DNA from: Virgibacillus necropolis
GTDB lineage: Bacteria > Bacillota > Bacilli > Bacillales > Amphibacillaceae
Length of the DNA stretch: 64,000 bases
Assembly: GCF_002224365.1 (NCBI RefSeq)
Contig: NZ_CP022437.1
Coordinates: 2,480,001-2,544,000 of the forward strand
Direction of reading: 5' to 3'
The position numbers were made by a program, and so were the translations under genes. Positions 1 through 8,512 of the stretch are shown piece by piece. The first letter of the stretch is position 1. The number at the start of each line of letters is the position of its first letter. The notes below the pieces were generated by a model. The model made no database searches, had not been told where the DNA came from, and worked only from the letters and a program-made list of their open reading frames with translations.

Positions 1-619
1 TTGTTTCCGGATTACCAAACATAACACCGATTTTTTCTCTAACTTGGTTAATAAAAATGGCAGTAGTTTTTGATTTATTAATGGCGCCTGAAAGCTTTCT
101 CAACGCTTGGGACATAAGTCGAGCTTGTAGTCCCATATGTGAGTCTCCCATTTCTCCTTCTATTTCCGCTTTAGGAACAAGAGCAGCAACTGAGTCAACT
201 ACAACAATATCTATTGCACCACTTCGCACAAGAGCTTCTGCTATTTCTAGTGCTTGCTCGCCAGTATCTGGTTGGGACAAAAGTAATTCGTCAATATTAA
301 CTCCTAATGCTCTCGCATAAGTTGGATCGAGTGCATGTTCGGCATCAATAAACGCGGCTTGTCCACCTTTATTTTGCGCCTCTGCAATCGCATGTAAGGC
401 TACAGTTGTTTTACCAGAAGACTCTGGACCATAAATTTCAACAACACGCCCACGTGGATATCCACCTATTCCTAATGCAACGTCTAATGCCAAAGAACCA
501 CTTGGAATTGTTGCAATTCTTTGTTCAGCTGTTTCACCTAACTTCATAATAGAACCTTTACCAAATTGCTTCTCTATATTTCTTAACGCCATATCTAATG
601 CTTGTTTTTTATCGCTCAA
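1..619 (-). CDS. recA: RecA recombinase, N-terminal part (gene runs off the window)
   Basis: RecA forms filaments on single-stranded DNA, drives homologous recombination and triggers LexA self-cleavage in the SOS response. About 206 N-terminal residues are encoded here and the C-terminus lies beyond position 1. The start [14 protein letters not shown], the Walker A motif GPESSGKTT (residues 64-72), the [10 protein letters not shown] stretch and the DSVAALVP Walker B region are all present. The start codon is TTG (617-619), chosen because AAAGGAGG lies 8 bases upstream and because downstream ATG codons fall inside the conserved N-terminal helix. Its own promoter and a LexA-box-like site lie upstream, so it is probably SOS-induced as well as possibly co-transcribed with cinA. 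The identification is secure. Confidence 0.97.
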   Translation of the reverse strand, partial: MSDKKQALDMALRNIEKQFGKGSIMKLGETAEQRIATIPSGSLALDVALGIGGYPRGRVVEIYGPESSGKTTVALHAIAEAQNKGGQAAFIDAEHALDPTYARALGVNIDELLLSQPDTGEQALEIAEALVRSGAIDIVVVDSVAALVPKAEIEGEMGDSHMGLQARLMSQALRKLSGAINKSKTTAIFINQVREKIGVMFGNPET

Positions 620-649
620 CGAGACAACCTCCTTTAACTAACTATATCT

Positions 650-678
650 ATCATACATGGTTTTATTTTATTTGCCAA
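650..678 (-). promoter_or_regulatory. recA promoter (SigA type)
   Basis: On the minus strand a -35 box TTGGCA (673-678) is followed by a 17-base spacer and a -10 box TATGAT (650-655), about 30 bases before the recA TTG start. Spacing and boxes fit SigA consensus closely. It lies between cinA and recA, so recA can be transcribed independently of cinA. Confidence 0.75.
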
Positions 679-687
679 GACTAAAAT

Positions 688-701
688 CGAATAAATGTTC
701 T
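688..701 (-). promoter_or_regulatory. LexA (DinR) box upstream of recA
   Basis: The plus strand reads CGAATAAATGTTCT, a close match to the Bacillus SOS box CGAACNNNNGTTCG with two mismatches. It lies 9 bases upstream of the -35 box of the recA promoter, where a repressor could block polymerase. Regulation of recA by LexA is established in Bacillus; binding here is inferred. Confidence 0.65.
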
Positions 702-795
702 CATTTTATTGTTGTTTTTTTCTAGATAATTAATATTTAGCTATATAACGAATAGCTAAAATACATTTTCTCACAAAAAATCAATAACTAAAATG

Positions 796-2040
796 CTATT
801 TTAAGAAATTAAATAAAAGTTCATAGCCTTTCCAGACAGCTTTTTTTCTAATGGATTGACGGTCACCACGAAAAACAAATTTCTCTATTTGTTTTTTACC
901 CATGTCATCAACCATTCCAATATACACAGTTCCTACTGGATGATTGTCTACGCAACTTGGACCAGCAACACCAGTAAAACTAATTCCTATAGATGAACCT
1001 AGAACAGTGCGTATATTAGTTGCTAAAGAATCCGCGCATTCCTCACTAATCACACCAATATCTTTCGTAATATGTGTTGGGACGTGCAAGAGTTTTTCTT
1101 TAACTTTCGTATCATAACAAACGATCCCTCCAGGACAAACAGATGATGCACCCTCTACAGCTATCAATCTATCAGTGAACATTCCGCCAGTTAAACTTTC
1201 TGCAGCGGCTACTGTTTTATTTTTTCCCTTTAATAATTGAAAAACGCGTTGTTCAATCGTTTCATTATTAATCCCATATAAATAGGAGCCGACCCTACCT
1301 TCAATTCTCTGCTGTGTATCCGTTATTAATTGTTGCGCCTGATCTTTTGTATTAGCTTTTGCTGTCAAACGAATAGCAACACCCTCTAATTGAGCAAGAG
1401 GGGCAATCGTCGGGTTAGTCTGTGCGGCTATGATATCTTTTAGTTCATACTCTAATTGCGCTTCACCTATACCAATAAACTGAAGCATTCTAGACTCTAT
1501 AATTGTGTTTTCTTCGGACAAGTTTTGGATATAAGGTAAAACTTCATCCGAAAAAAGTTGCTTCATTTCTTTTGGTACACCAGGAAGAAAAACCCACACT
1601 TTATCATCTCGATTAATAATCATACCTGGTGCCATTCCAACTTTATTTTCAAGTACAGTTGCATCTTCAAATACGCGAGCCTGTTTTTTATTGTTTGGTG
1701 TCATGATCCGTTTTTGCTTTTCAAAATATGCAGAGATCTTATCCATGGAAAGCTTATGTTCATTCATTGTTAAACCAGATAAAAGTTGAAATGCTTCCCT
1801 CGTTAAATCATCATCTGTTGGTCCTAAACCACCAGTAACCACGATGACATCCGAACGATTAGCTGCCTGCTCAAACTGGTCATGCACTCTTTGTAGGTTA
1901 TCACCTACAACACTATGGAAAAGCACGTTCACCCCATGTAACGCAAGTTTCTCTGAAATCCATTGTGCATTCGTATTTGCAATTTGACCAAGTAGTAGTT
2001 CTGTACCTACAGCAACAATTTCTGCATTTACTTGTTTCAT
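796..2040 (-). CDS. cinA: CinA, competence/damage-inducible protein with nicotinamide-nucleotide amidase domain
   Basis: The protein has 414 residues, close to the roughly 416 usual for CinA. The N-terminal half is the molybdopterin-binding-like (MoCF/COG1058) domain with TGGLGPTDDD at residues 69-78. The C-terminal part (about 250-412) is a PncC-type domain with ESLTGGMFTDRL and SFTGVAGP, which deamidates NMN to nicotinic acid mononucleotide in related proteins. The start at 2040 is preferred because GAGGG lies 10 bases upstream and the protein then begins MKQVNAEIVAVGTELL; a start 27 bases upstream would add nonconserved residues. The ATG overlaps the pgsA stop by one base (TGATG), indicating translational coupling. 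In B. subtilis cinA-recA is a competence operon. Confidence 0.95.
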   Translation of the reverse strand: MKQVNAEIVAVGTELLLGQIANTNAQWISEKLALHGVNVLFHSVVGDNLQRVHDQFEQAANRSDVIVVTGGLGPTDDDLTREAFQLLSGLTMNEHKLSMDKISAYFEKQKRIMTPNNKKQARVFEDATVLENKVGMAPGMIINRDDKVWVFLPGVPKEMKQLFSDEVLPYIQNLSEENTIIESRMLQFIGIGEAQLEYELKDIIAAQTNPTIAPLAQLEGVAIRLTAKANTKDQAQQLITDTQQRIEGRVGSYLYGINNETIEQRVFQLLKGKNKTVAAAESLTGGMFTDRLIAVEGASSVCPGGIVCYDTKVKEKLLHVPTHITKDIGVISEECADSLATNIRTVLGSSIGISFTGVAGPSCVDNHPVGTVYIGMVDDMGKKQIEKFVFRGDRQSIRKKAVWKGYELLFNFLK

Positions 2041-2618
2041 CACTTCGAATCCCTCATTACATTCCAATTTTTAACAAAATAATCATACCCAGAATATGCA
2101 GTGATTATTAATGCTGCATACAGGCTAACTATGTCAAAGCGAAAGCCTATATATGAAAATGGAAAATTGTGAAGAAGTAACGCTGAAATAGCAACTATTT
2201 GAATCCATGTTTTTAATTTACCCATTTGACTAGCTGCCAAGACAATACCTTCTCCAGCTGCAACTAGTCGTAATCCTGTTACAGCAAATTCCCTACTTAT
2301 AATTACTATGACAACCCAGGCTGGTGCCAAACCGAGCTCAACAAGCAATATTAAAGCTGCAGAAACAAGAAGTTTATCTGCAAGTGGGTCTAAAAATTTC
2401 CCTAAATTTGTGACAAGATTATACTTACGGGCATAATATCCATCTACCCAATCAGTTGTTGAAGCTACGATAAATAACAATCCTGCTACCAAATGTGATA
2501 CAGGTAAAACCGCTTCACCAATAGTTATCTCGCCCCAATCAAAAGGAATAGATAACAATAGGATGAAAATGGGAATTAAAAATATACGTGATAGTGTAAT
2601 CTTATTAGGTATGTTCAT
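2040..2618 (-). CDS. pgsA: Phosphatidylglycerophosphate synthase (CDP-diacylglycerol--glycerol-3-phosphate 3-phosphatidyltransferase)
   Basis: PgsA condenses CDP-diacylglycerol with glycerol-3-phosphate at the membrane, the committed step to phosphatidylglycerol and cardiolipin. The 192-residue protein carries the CDP-alcohol phosphotransferase signature DG..AR........G...D...D, starting at DWVDGYYARK and ending at LDPLAD (residues about 56-81), plus several hydrophobic membrane segments. The start at 2618 follows AGGAGG by seven bases; the longer reading from 2672 includes the upstream stem-loop and is not conserved. It receives its substrate from CdsA, also encoded in this window, and overlaps cinA by one base. 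Confidence 0.95.
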   Translation of the reverse strand: MNIPNKITLSRIFLIPIFILLLSIPFDWGEITIGEAVLPVSHLVAGLLFIVASTTDWVDGYYARKYNLVTNLGKFLDPLADKLLVSAALILLVELGLAPAWVVIVIISREFAVTGLRLVAAGEGIVLAASQMGKLKTWIQIVAISALLLHNFPFSYIGFRFDIVSLYAALIITAYSGYDYFVKNWNVMRDSK

Positions 2619-2638
2619 TGTTTTTCCTCCTACTACGT

Positions 2639-2667
2639 AAACCCTTCCGTATTGAAAGGAAGGGTTT
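2639..2667 (-). other. Stem-loop between rodZ and pgsA
   Basis: AAACCCTTCC pairs with GGAAGGGTTT around a short loop. No run of T follows on either strand, so it is not a typical intrinsic terminator. It may be an RNA processing or stability hairpin that separates rodZ from pgsA-cinA expression. Confidence 0.5.
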
Positions 2668-2678
2668 AACACATCTTA

Positions 2679-3617
2679 TTATTTTTCAGTTTGATTAATA
2701 TTTATCCAAATCTTTTGATGTACCTTTTCTGTTTCGTCGAGAGGGTATTCTAACTCGACCCCATCAATTGTTATTTGTAGGGCGGGAGCATTTCCAACAT
2801 TAAAATAAACCCGCTTATCACCAGACACATCTATTTCTTGCGGGGAATTAGCAGCAGAAATGATTCCAGTAAAATACTGTTTTTCTTCATCATTTGTTAT
2901 TGCTAAGTACGACTCACCATCAGCTTCCAACGTTATTACTACGTTTTCACTGGCATTATTTAGCTCAAAGGTAGATTTTGGACTCGTACCTGATCCTTCT
3001 TCCACTAAATCTAAAGTAGGTTCAACTTTTTCTATATCTGGATCCTCTGTCGTACTATCCGATTTTTTTTCATCTGTAGTTGTATCATCTTGTGATTTAC
3101 TACCCTCATCAGAATTAGTATCTTCATCAGATGGTTGATTATCCTGGGTATTCTTTTCTCCAGGGTCATAGATAATTTCATTGTCATCTGGGCTATCTAC
3201 TGGATCTGCAGAATCATTGGCCGTTGTTTTTGAAATGAAATACCAAGCTGCAAAAAAGATACCAATTATAAGTAAAATAACAATTATTGTTGGAAAAAGA
3301 GAAAAAATTACTGGACCTTTCGAAGAATTTGAATCTCTTCTTGAGCGCTGGATTCGAGTGTATTGTTCTGTACTTTTTTCTTCCGTTCCCGGTATTTCCT
3401 CTTTATATTCATCTAATAATTCATTAGAGTCTAATCCAACGGCTGTAGCATACTCTTTAATAAATGCACGAGCGTAGAACTTCCCTGGTAACACATTAAG
3501 ATTACCTTCTTCAATAGCAATTAGATATCGTTTTTGAATCTTCGTTGTTTCCTGGACACTTTCAAGGGACAAATTTTGTGCTACACGTGCTTCTTTTAAT
3601 CTCGCTCCAATTTCCAT
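2679..3617 (-). CDS. rodZ: RodZ-like cell-shape protein (YmfM), helix-turn-helix plus membrane anchor
   Basis: RodZ links MreB filaments to the cell-wall elongation machinery. The 312-residue protein shows a Cro/HTH_25-type N-terminal domain (about 5-66, MEIGARLKEARVAQNLSLE), a single membrane segment near residues 103-127, a very acidic Asp/Ser/Glu/Thr-rich linker (about 135-205) and a C-terminal DUF4115 beta domain (about 225-300). The start at 3617 is chosen because GGATGGTG lies about eight bases upstream; an in-frame ATG at 3629 has no ribosome binding site. The acidic extracytoplasmic linker would suit a salt-adapted organism, which is an inference. Confidence 0.88.
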   Translation of the reverse strand: MEIGARLKEARVAQNLSLESVQETTKIQKRYLIAIEEGNLNVLPGKFYARAFIKEYATAVGLDSNELLDEYKEEIPGTEEKSTEQYTRIQRSRRDSNSSKGPVIFSLFPTIIVILLIIGIFFAAWYFISKTTANDSADPVDSPDDNEIIYDPGEKNTQDNQPSDEDTNSDEGSKSQDDTTTDEKKSDSTTEDPDIEKVEPTLDLVEEGSGTSPKSTFELNNASENVVITLEADGESYLAITNDEEKQYFTGIISAANSPQEIDVSGDKRVYFNVGNAPALQITIDGVELEYPLDETEKVHQKIWININQTEK

Positions 3618-3634
3618 AAGTAACACCATCCAAT

Positions 3635-4426
3635 TTAAAAATCAAACATCGAGAAACCACTTTCATTTGATTCTTGTTCTTTTTCTATCGGTTCGTATGT
3701 AATCTCTTCACCCTCATTACTACGCAGTTCAATAATATAATCAAAATCTTTCAACTCATATTCAGTCGATTTTACAAACATATCTGGATGCTCCACCACT
3801 TTAATTGCAGGCAATGCCATTATTTCTCTGATTAATTGCCAATGCTTTTCATTAGCGCGTCGCGTTGACACAATTCCATCAATGATATAAATATTATCAC
3901 TATTGTATTCATCTTTAATTAATTGACTCCGAATTGTTTGTTTTAATAATGTACTAGATACAAATAACCAACGTTTATTCGCACAAACACTGGCAGCCAC
4001 AATCGACTCTGTTTTCCCAACCCTTGGCATTCCGCGAATTCCAATTAATTTGTGACCTTCCTTTTTATATAACTCTGCCATAAAATCAACTAATAGTCCT
4101 AATTCATCACGTACAAAGCGAAACGTTTTTTTATCATCAACATCACTTTGTATGTATCTGCCATGTCTTACAGCCAATTTATCACGTAGCTTTGGTTTAC
4201 GAAGTTTAGTAATTTTGATCGTTTCAGTTGTTTCCAATATTGACCTTAGTCGGGTAATTTGTTCATCTTTTTTAGATAGCAAAAGCATGCCTCGTCTTGA
4301 ATTTTCAACACCATTAATTGAAATAATATTAATGGAAAGCATTCCTAATAAAGAAGAAATGTCACCTAATATACCAGGACGGTTATATTGAATTTCATAT
4401 TCAAGGTACCATTCTGTTTTCTCCAT
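3635..4426 (-). CDS. ymfK: YmfK-like protein (DUF3388): ACT domain plus P-loop-like motif, function unknown
   Basis: This 263-residue protein is recognised by position and sequence as the YmfK/DUF3388 family, whose function is not known. Residues about 5-75 resemble an ACT-type ligand-binding fold (EYEIQYNRPGILGDISSLLG). A Walker A-like GMPRVGKTE lies at about 132-140, followed by a hydrophobic strand LFVSSTLL and, later, IYIIDGIV. The start at 4426 follows AGGGG by six bases; an upstream in-frame ATG lacks a site. It is six bases from rodZ, so the two are probably co-transcribed. Together the domains suggest a nucleotide-dependent regulator, which is an inference. Confidence 0.8.
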   Translation of the reverse strand: MEKTEWYLEYEIQYNRPGILGDISSLLGMLSINIISINGVENSRRGMLLLSKKDEQITRLRSILETTETIKITKLRKPKLRDKLAVRHGRYIQSDVDDKKTFRFVRDELGLLVDFMAELYKKEGHKLIGIRGMPRVGKTESIVAASVCANKRWLFVSSTLLKQTIRSQLIKDEYNSDNIYIIDGIVSTRRANEKHWQLIREIMALPAIKVVEHPDMFVKSTEYELKDFDYIIELRSNEGEEITYEPIEKEQESNESGFSMFDF

Positions 4427-4457
4427 AATAAGCCCCTTTTTGTTACATGCTATTTTT

Positions 4458-4486
4458 ATGTTACCTAATTCATGCCGTAAATGCAA
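4458..4486 (-). promoter_or_regulatory. Candidate promoter for ymfK-rodZ-pgsA-cinA
   Basis: On the minus strand TTGCAT (4481-4486), a 17-base spacer and TAACAT (4458-4463) precede the ymfK start by about 30 bases and follow the ymfJ terminator, so a new transcription unit is expected here. The -10 box is imperfect. Confidence 0.4.
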
Positions 4487-4534
4487 TCTATCTATATAAT
4501 AAATGATTTTTTGCTAAGTGAAAAGAGGAATATA

Positions 4535-4574
4535 TAACAAAAAAGAAAAGAAGCTGCATGGTATCAGCTTCTTT
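4535..4574 (-). terminator. Intrinsic terminator after ymfJ
   Basis: On the minus strand AAAGAAGCTG pairs with CAGCTTCTTT around an eight-base loop and is followed by TTCTTTTTTT. It lies 18 bases past the ymfJ stop codon. Confidence 0.85.
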
Positions 4575-4592
4575 AATCTAAATCCAACTAAT

Positions 4593-4856
4593 TTATTGTG
4601 GTGTATTACCTTGGTTTTGAACAAGTTTAACCATTGTACTTGCCAATGCTTGTTTTTCTTCTTTTGAAGCAGCGGTCCATAACTCTCTTAAGACAGCCTC
4701 CTCATTATTTTTTGCATCTACACTCTTTGACAGATAATCGCCTACTTCATATGCTACGTTGTTGACCGCTTGTTGACTCATACCCTCTGACTGGGCTTGT
4801 TCCAAACGATTCGACAAGAACTCTTTCCATGTATCAAAATTATCTAAAACAGACAT
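4593..4856 (-). CDS. ymfJ: YmfJ-like DUF3243 protein
   Basis: A small acidic helical protein of 87 residues (MSVLDNFDTWKEFLSNRL) of the DUF3243 family, found at this position in Bacillaceae and of unknown function. It has no membrane segment or signal peptide. AAAGGAGG precedes the ATG at 4856 by seven to eight bases; an in-frame TTG one codon earlier is less likely to be used. It ends at a clear terminator. Upstream it is separated from ymfI by a palindromic repeat element, so its transcription may rely on readthrough or a promoter not recognised here. Confidence 0.85.
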   Translation of the reverse strand: MSVLDNFDTWKEFLSNRLEQAQSEGMSQQAVNNVAYEVGDYLSKSVDAKNNEEAVLRELWTAASKEEKQALASTMVKLVQNQGNTPQ

Positions 4857-4879
4857 CAAACATCCTCCTTTTAAGTACG

Positions 4880-5021
4880 TGTTCGAAAAGTCGACAAATT
4901 AGAAACAAGAAGTTCAAGGCGCGAAGATTTCGAGGGCCGAACGTATGCTTCTAATACGTGAGGACCGGAAAACTGCGCATCGAAGAAATTCGCCGTTTAT
5001 CATTTGGTGACTTTTCGAACA
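4880..5021. repeat. 142-bp palindromic element with 13-bp perfect terminal inverted repeats (MITE-like)
   Basis: The element begins TGTTCGAAAAGTC and ends GACTTTTCGAACA, a perfect 13-bp inverted repeat. Inner parts also pair: GGCG.GAA..TTTCGA with TCGAAGAAATTCGCC, and ACGTAT with ATACGT around the centre. It encodes no protein. It lies between ymfI and ymfJ. A shorter relative with the same end sequences lies at 41310-41352. Mobility by a transposase acting in trans is an inference. Confidence 0.8.
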
Positions 5022-5097
5022 ACATCTTTAACTTATTTTACATAGATAGTATTTGAAGAACTAACTACTTTATACATATAAGTTTGGAAAAAGGATT

Positions 5098-5814
5098 TTA
5101 CCATGCGCCGTCAATATTAATAATTTCACCTTGAATATAAGTTGATTTCTCGTCCATAAGAAAACGAACTGTATGAGCAATTTCACCAGGAAACCCGGGT
5201 CTATTCATCGGTATCTGATCGACAATTGCTTGTTTTTCTTCCTCTGATAAATGATGATTCATTTTTGTATCAATAAACCCAGGACTTATGGCGTTAACAG
5301 ATATACCACTCGGTGCAACCTCTTTAGCTAATGCTTTCACAAAACTATTTTGGGCTCCTTTAACCGATGAATACAGTACCTCATTACTCGCACCAACATT
5401 ACCCCAAATGGATGTGATGAAAATAATTGACCCTTTTTTCTTTTGGACCATAGTGGGTAGTACATGATTAACAATCATCCAAGGAGCTTTCACATGCAAT
5501 GTTAGCATTTCGTCCATTACATCTTCTTGACTGTCCTGGAAAAGTGCATGATGTGCTCTCCCGCTCGCAATGATAATTGCATCTACTGGAAATACTAACT
5601 GACTTAATAAATACTTAATTCCATCAGCATGACTAAGATCGGCTTTGATTTCTGTTAAAATACATTCCTCATTTATAGTTCCTCGTATGCTTTTAAACCC
5701 ATCATTATTTTTATTGAAATGAAGAAGAAGGCTATATCCATCACTTGCTAATTGTTTAGCAATGGCCAGGCCAATATCGCCACTTGCACCAATAATTAAT
5801 ACGTTTTTCCCCAT
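5098..5814 (-). CDS. ymfI: Short-chain dehydrogenase/reductase (YmfI)
   Basis: A 238-residue classical SDR. The NAD(P)-binding glycine motif GASGDIG is at residues 9-15, and the catalytic triad fits Ser135 (ITSIWG), Tyr148 and Lys152 (YSSVKGA). The C-terminal PMNRPGFPGEIAHTVRFL and YIQGEIINIDGAW stretches resemble 3-oxoacyl-ACP reductases, but the substrate of YmfI is not known. GGAGA precedes the ATG. It lies nine bases downstream of ymfH, so it is part of the ymfF-ymfH-ymfI unit. The stop codon is followed by an AT-rich stretch and the 142-bp palindromic element, with no clear terminator of its own. Confidence 0.9.
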   Translation of the reverse strand: MGKNVLIIGASGDIGLAIAKQLASDGYSLLLHFNKNNDGFKSIRGTINEECILTEIKADLSHADGIKYLLSQLVFPVDAIIIASGRAHHALFQDSQEDVMDEMLTLHVKAPWMIVNHVLPTMVQKKKGSIIFITSIWGNVGASNEVLYSSVKGAQNSFVKALAKEVAPSGISVNAISPGFIDTKMNHHLSEEEKQAIVDQIPMNRPGFPGEIAHTVRFLMDEKSTYIQGEIINIDGAW

Positions 5815-5823
5815 TATATCTCC

Positions 5824-7107
5824 CTATTCCGCTTTAATTTTAAATGTAGTTAGCTGCTCTTCTTTAATCCAATCCTTTAAAAATGACGAAACTTCTTCAT
5901 ATGTTAATGATTGTAACCTTGGAATTATCTCTAAGAAATCAATTCCCATTGTATGATAATGAATATATTTTTTTGCAATAAACTCAATCGAGTTCATGGC
6001 TCGCAACAATTGTCCAATTTGTTTTTTCTTCATCCGTTCAAATTCAGCTTCACTTATTTTCTTCTCTTTGATACTTAGCAACATTTCTTTAACACGTTTT
6101 TCGAATTCTTCGGGTTTTGAGGTATTACTTCCTATAATTGCATACCCAAATCCTTTTTCTACAGTTGTTTCGAAATAGAAACTATTGTCAATTATACCTT
6201 CTTGATACAATTCCTGATAAAATGATCCTCCCTCTGAAAAGTAAAAATCTACTATCATACCTTGCACAAGATCGGTTACTAAAAAGGTATCGCTATCTGA
6301 TCCGTTCACCAATCCTTTAATTCCCACTGAACACTTCGGGATAGAAACTGGCATGTTAATCGTTGTTTCTTTTTTATATACTTCCTTTGGTTCATCTGGC
6401 ATGATTCGTTTGATTTGGTCTGATGGAGGAAATTCTTTCGATAGTTGATTTTGTTTAATAAGTTCCATCATGTTTTCCTCATCAAAATTACCCGCTATAA
6501 ACAATGTCATGTTATCAGGATGATAGAAAGTTTGGTAACATTCATACAAATCTTCTTTTGTGATGGATGCGATCGATTCTACCGTACCTGCAATATCTAC
6601 CTTCACTGGATGATGATGAAATAAATTTTGGATAGTACCCATAAAAACCCGCCAATCCGGTTGGTCATCGTACATGGTAATTTCTTGACCAATTATACCC
6701 TTTTCCTTTTCAACTGATTGGTCCGAGAAATAAGGTTCCTGTACAAAATCAAGTAATGTTTCTACATTTTGCTCAATATAATTAGTTGCAGTGAATAGGT
6801 ATGCTGTTTGCGTGAAGGATGTAAAAGCATTTGCTGAAGCACCCTGTTTACTAAAGTCAGCAAATACATCATGATCCTCTTTTTCAAATAACTTGTGCTC
6901 CAAGAAGTGGGCAACCCCTTCAGGAACGGTAACCGCATCCTGTTTATTTCTCGGAACGAAGGAAAGGTCAATCGATCCATAATCCGTTGAAAATATCGCA
7001 AACGTCTTGGAAAGTTCTCGTTTTGGTAACAAAAATACGTTTAACCCATTTGCTAGCTTTTCTGCTCGTAACACTTCGTTTATATCATCATATCTTTTCG
7101 TTGACAA
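5824..7107 (-). CDS. ymfH: M16-family zinc metallopeptidase (YmfH)
   Basis: A 427-residue insulinase-type peptidase. The inverted zinc motif HFLEH is at residues 67-71, followed by a downstream glutamate region (EKEKGIIGQEITMYDDQPD) that supplies the third ligand in this family, and a C-terminal M16C domain. With YmfF, whose zinc motif is missing, it forms the active/inactive subunit pairing typical of heterodimeric M16 peptidases. It is separated from ymfF by six bases. AlbE/AlbF-like relatives process peptides, but no precursor peptide gene was seen nearby, so its substrate remains unknown. Confidence 0.93.
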   Translation of the reverse strand: MSTKRYDDINEVLRAEKLANGLNVFLLPKRELSKTFAIFSTDYGSIDLSFVPRNKQDAVTVPEGVAHFLEHKLFEKEDHDVFADFSKQGASANAFTSFTQTAYLFTATNYIEQNVETLLDFVQEPYFSDQSVEKEKGIIGQEITMYDDQPDWRVFMGTIQNLFHHHPVKVDIAGTVESIASITKEDLYECYQTFYHPDNMTLFIAGNFDEENMMELIKQNQLSKEFPPSDQIKRIMPDEPKEVYKKETTINMPVSIPKCSVGIKGLVNGSDSDTFLVTDLVQGMIVDFYFSEGGSFYQELYQEGIIDNSFYFETTVEKGFGYAIIGSNTSKPEEFEKRVKEMLLSIKEKKISEAEFERMKKKQIGQLLRAMNSIEFIAKKYIHYHTMGIDFLEIIPRLQSLTYEEVSSFLKDWIKEEQLTTFKIKAE

Positions 7108-7113
7108 TTTGAT

Positions 7114-8394
7114 TTACTCCTCTCCCTTAGTTGTTAGTAAATAAGTGGTGTCTTCCACAATAGATTGACCCACATCAAGAACGTCCTGCTTGCTAACCGC
7201 TTGTATATTTGTAATTAAATCATCTGGTGATAAGGAATGATTTGCTACTACCTGTTGATACAACAACTCAATTATGCCTTGGGGATGATCCAGTGTTTCT
7301 AGCAGCTGATTGACAATTAACTCCTTTGTTGAACTAATTTCATCTTCTGTAAAATCACCATTTTTCATTGCATCCATTTGATGATCCATGATTTCTTTAG
7401 CTTGTTGAAAGTCTTTCGGCGCAATACCACTGAAAACAAATAATAGCCCCTTGTGACTCTCTATTCGAGACGCAGCATAATAGGCGAGACTATTTTTCTC
7501 CCGAACATGATAAAAAAGTTTCGAATTAGGAAATCCTCCGAACAGGCCGTTAAATACTTGCAATGCGAAATACAATTTATCACTATAGATGCAATTCGTT
7601 CGGTAACCGATATGAAGTTTGGCTTGTTGTAATTCTTGTTTTTCAATTATTGTTTTTGGTTTACTATTTTTCTTTTTCTCATTCGTTGACGTGATGGATT
7701 TGGTTGAAGAAAGACCTTTTCCAATATGTTTTTTAATTATATTTTCCATTTGATTTTCTTCAAAATCACCTAGTACATAAAAATCTACACTATTTTCCTT
7801 TAAAACCGACTGGTAGTATGTAAGCAGGTTTTCGCCATGCAATTCTGGTAAGTCATCTAAATAACCATGCACATGGGTTTGGTACACTTCATTCTCACAC
7901 ATTTCATCAATTAATCGCCTATTTGCGTAACTCATCTTATCATCCATTATTGAACTAATCTTCCGTTTTAACGTTTCTTTTTCACGTTCAACAATTGCTG
8001 AATCAAAGCCATTTCCAGAGGACTTTGGACTAATTATTATTTCATTTAAAAGTTCCATAGTATCTTCTATAAGTGCGGATTCATTTTCTAAAAAACGTTG
8101 ATTTGGAATCTCCAAGCGGAACGTTATAATATGAAAATTCCCTTTTTTAGTTCCGTCTATAGATAAAACTGCGCCATATAAATCGTCTAACTTTTGTTGT
8201 AATTCACTACGATTTGGAAATTTATTTGTACCTTGTTGCAAAATATACGGAAGAATAGCACGCTTTGTAATGGTTGATCGGTTTAAAGGTTCTTTAAATT
8301 TAACTACAAAATTTATTGTTTTGAACTTTTTACTAGGCACCAAATGAACGTTAAGTCCACCTGATTCCACTACTTTTTCATTCACTTGGTTCAT
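7114..8394 (-). CDS. ymfF: M16-family peptidase-like subunit lacking the zinc motif (YmfF)
   Basis: A 426-residue M16-fold protein. At the place where HxxEH should be, the sequence reads ILPYILQQGTNKFPNRSEL, so it is not expected to bind catalytic zinc. The second M16 domain, with the conserved R..NSLAYYA..R region (REKNSLAYYAASRIE), is present. It is most likely the non-catalytic partner of YmfH, by analogy with mitochondrial and bacterial M16 heterodimers. The start at 8394 is chosen because GGAG lies nine bases upstream; an earlier ATG at 8409 overlaps that site. First gene of the ymfF-ymfH-ymfI unit. Confidence 0.9.
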   Translation of the reverse strand: MNQVNEKVVESGGLNVHLVPSKKFKTINFVVKFKEPLNRSTITKRAILPYILQQGTNKFPNRSELQQKLDDLYGAVLSIDGTKKGNFHIITFRLEIPNQRFLENESALIEDTMELLNEIIISPKSSGNGFDSAIVEREKETLKRKISSIMDDKMSYANRRLIDEMCENEVYQTHVHGYLDDLPELHGENLLTYYQSVLKENSVDFYVLGDFEENQMENIIKKHIGKGLSSTKSITSTNEKKKNSKPKTIIEKQELQQAKLHIGYRTNCIYSDKLYFALQVFNGLFGGFPNSKLFYHVREKNSLAYYAASRIESHKGLLFVFSGIAPKDFQQAKEIMDHQMDAMKNGDFTEDEISSTKELIVNQLLETLDHPQGIIELLYQQVVANHSLSPDDLITNIQAVSKQDVLDVGQSIVEDTTYLLTTKGEE

Positions 8395-8464
8395 AAAAAA
8401 CATCTCCATATTAAAATATTTTTCGATAATACTACTAGTATTAACCGTTTATACCATTAATATT

Positions 8465-8504
8465 GCAAAAAAACTGACTTGCCATGTATTTAGCGAGTCA
8501 GTTT
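8465..8504 (-). terminator. Intrinsic terminator of the nucleoside transporter operon
   Basis: On the minus strand AAACTGACT pairs with AGTCAGTTT around a 16-base loop and is followed by a T run. It lies just past the stop codon of the last permease gene and isolates it from ymfF. Confidence 0.85.
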
Positions 8505-8512
8505 ATTATATC

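Noticed and set aside
57-320. Plus-strand open reading frame of 87 codons
   Set aside because: It lies antisense inside recA, whose minus-strand frame is unmistakable.
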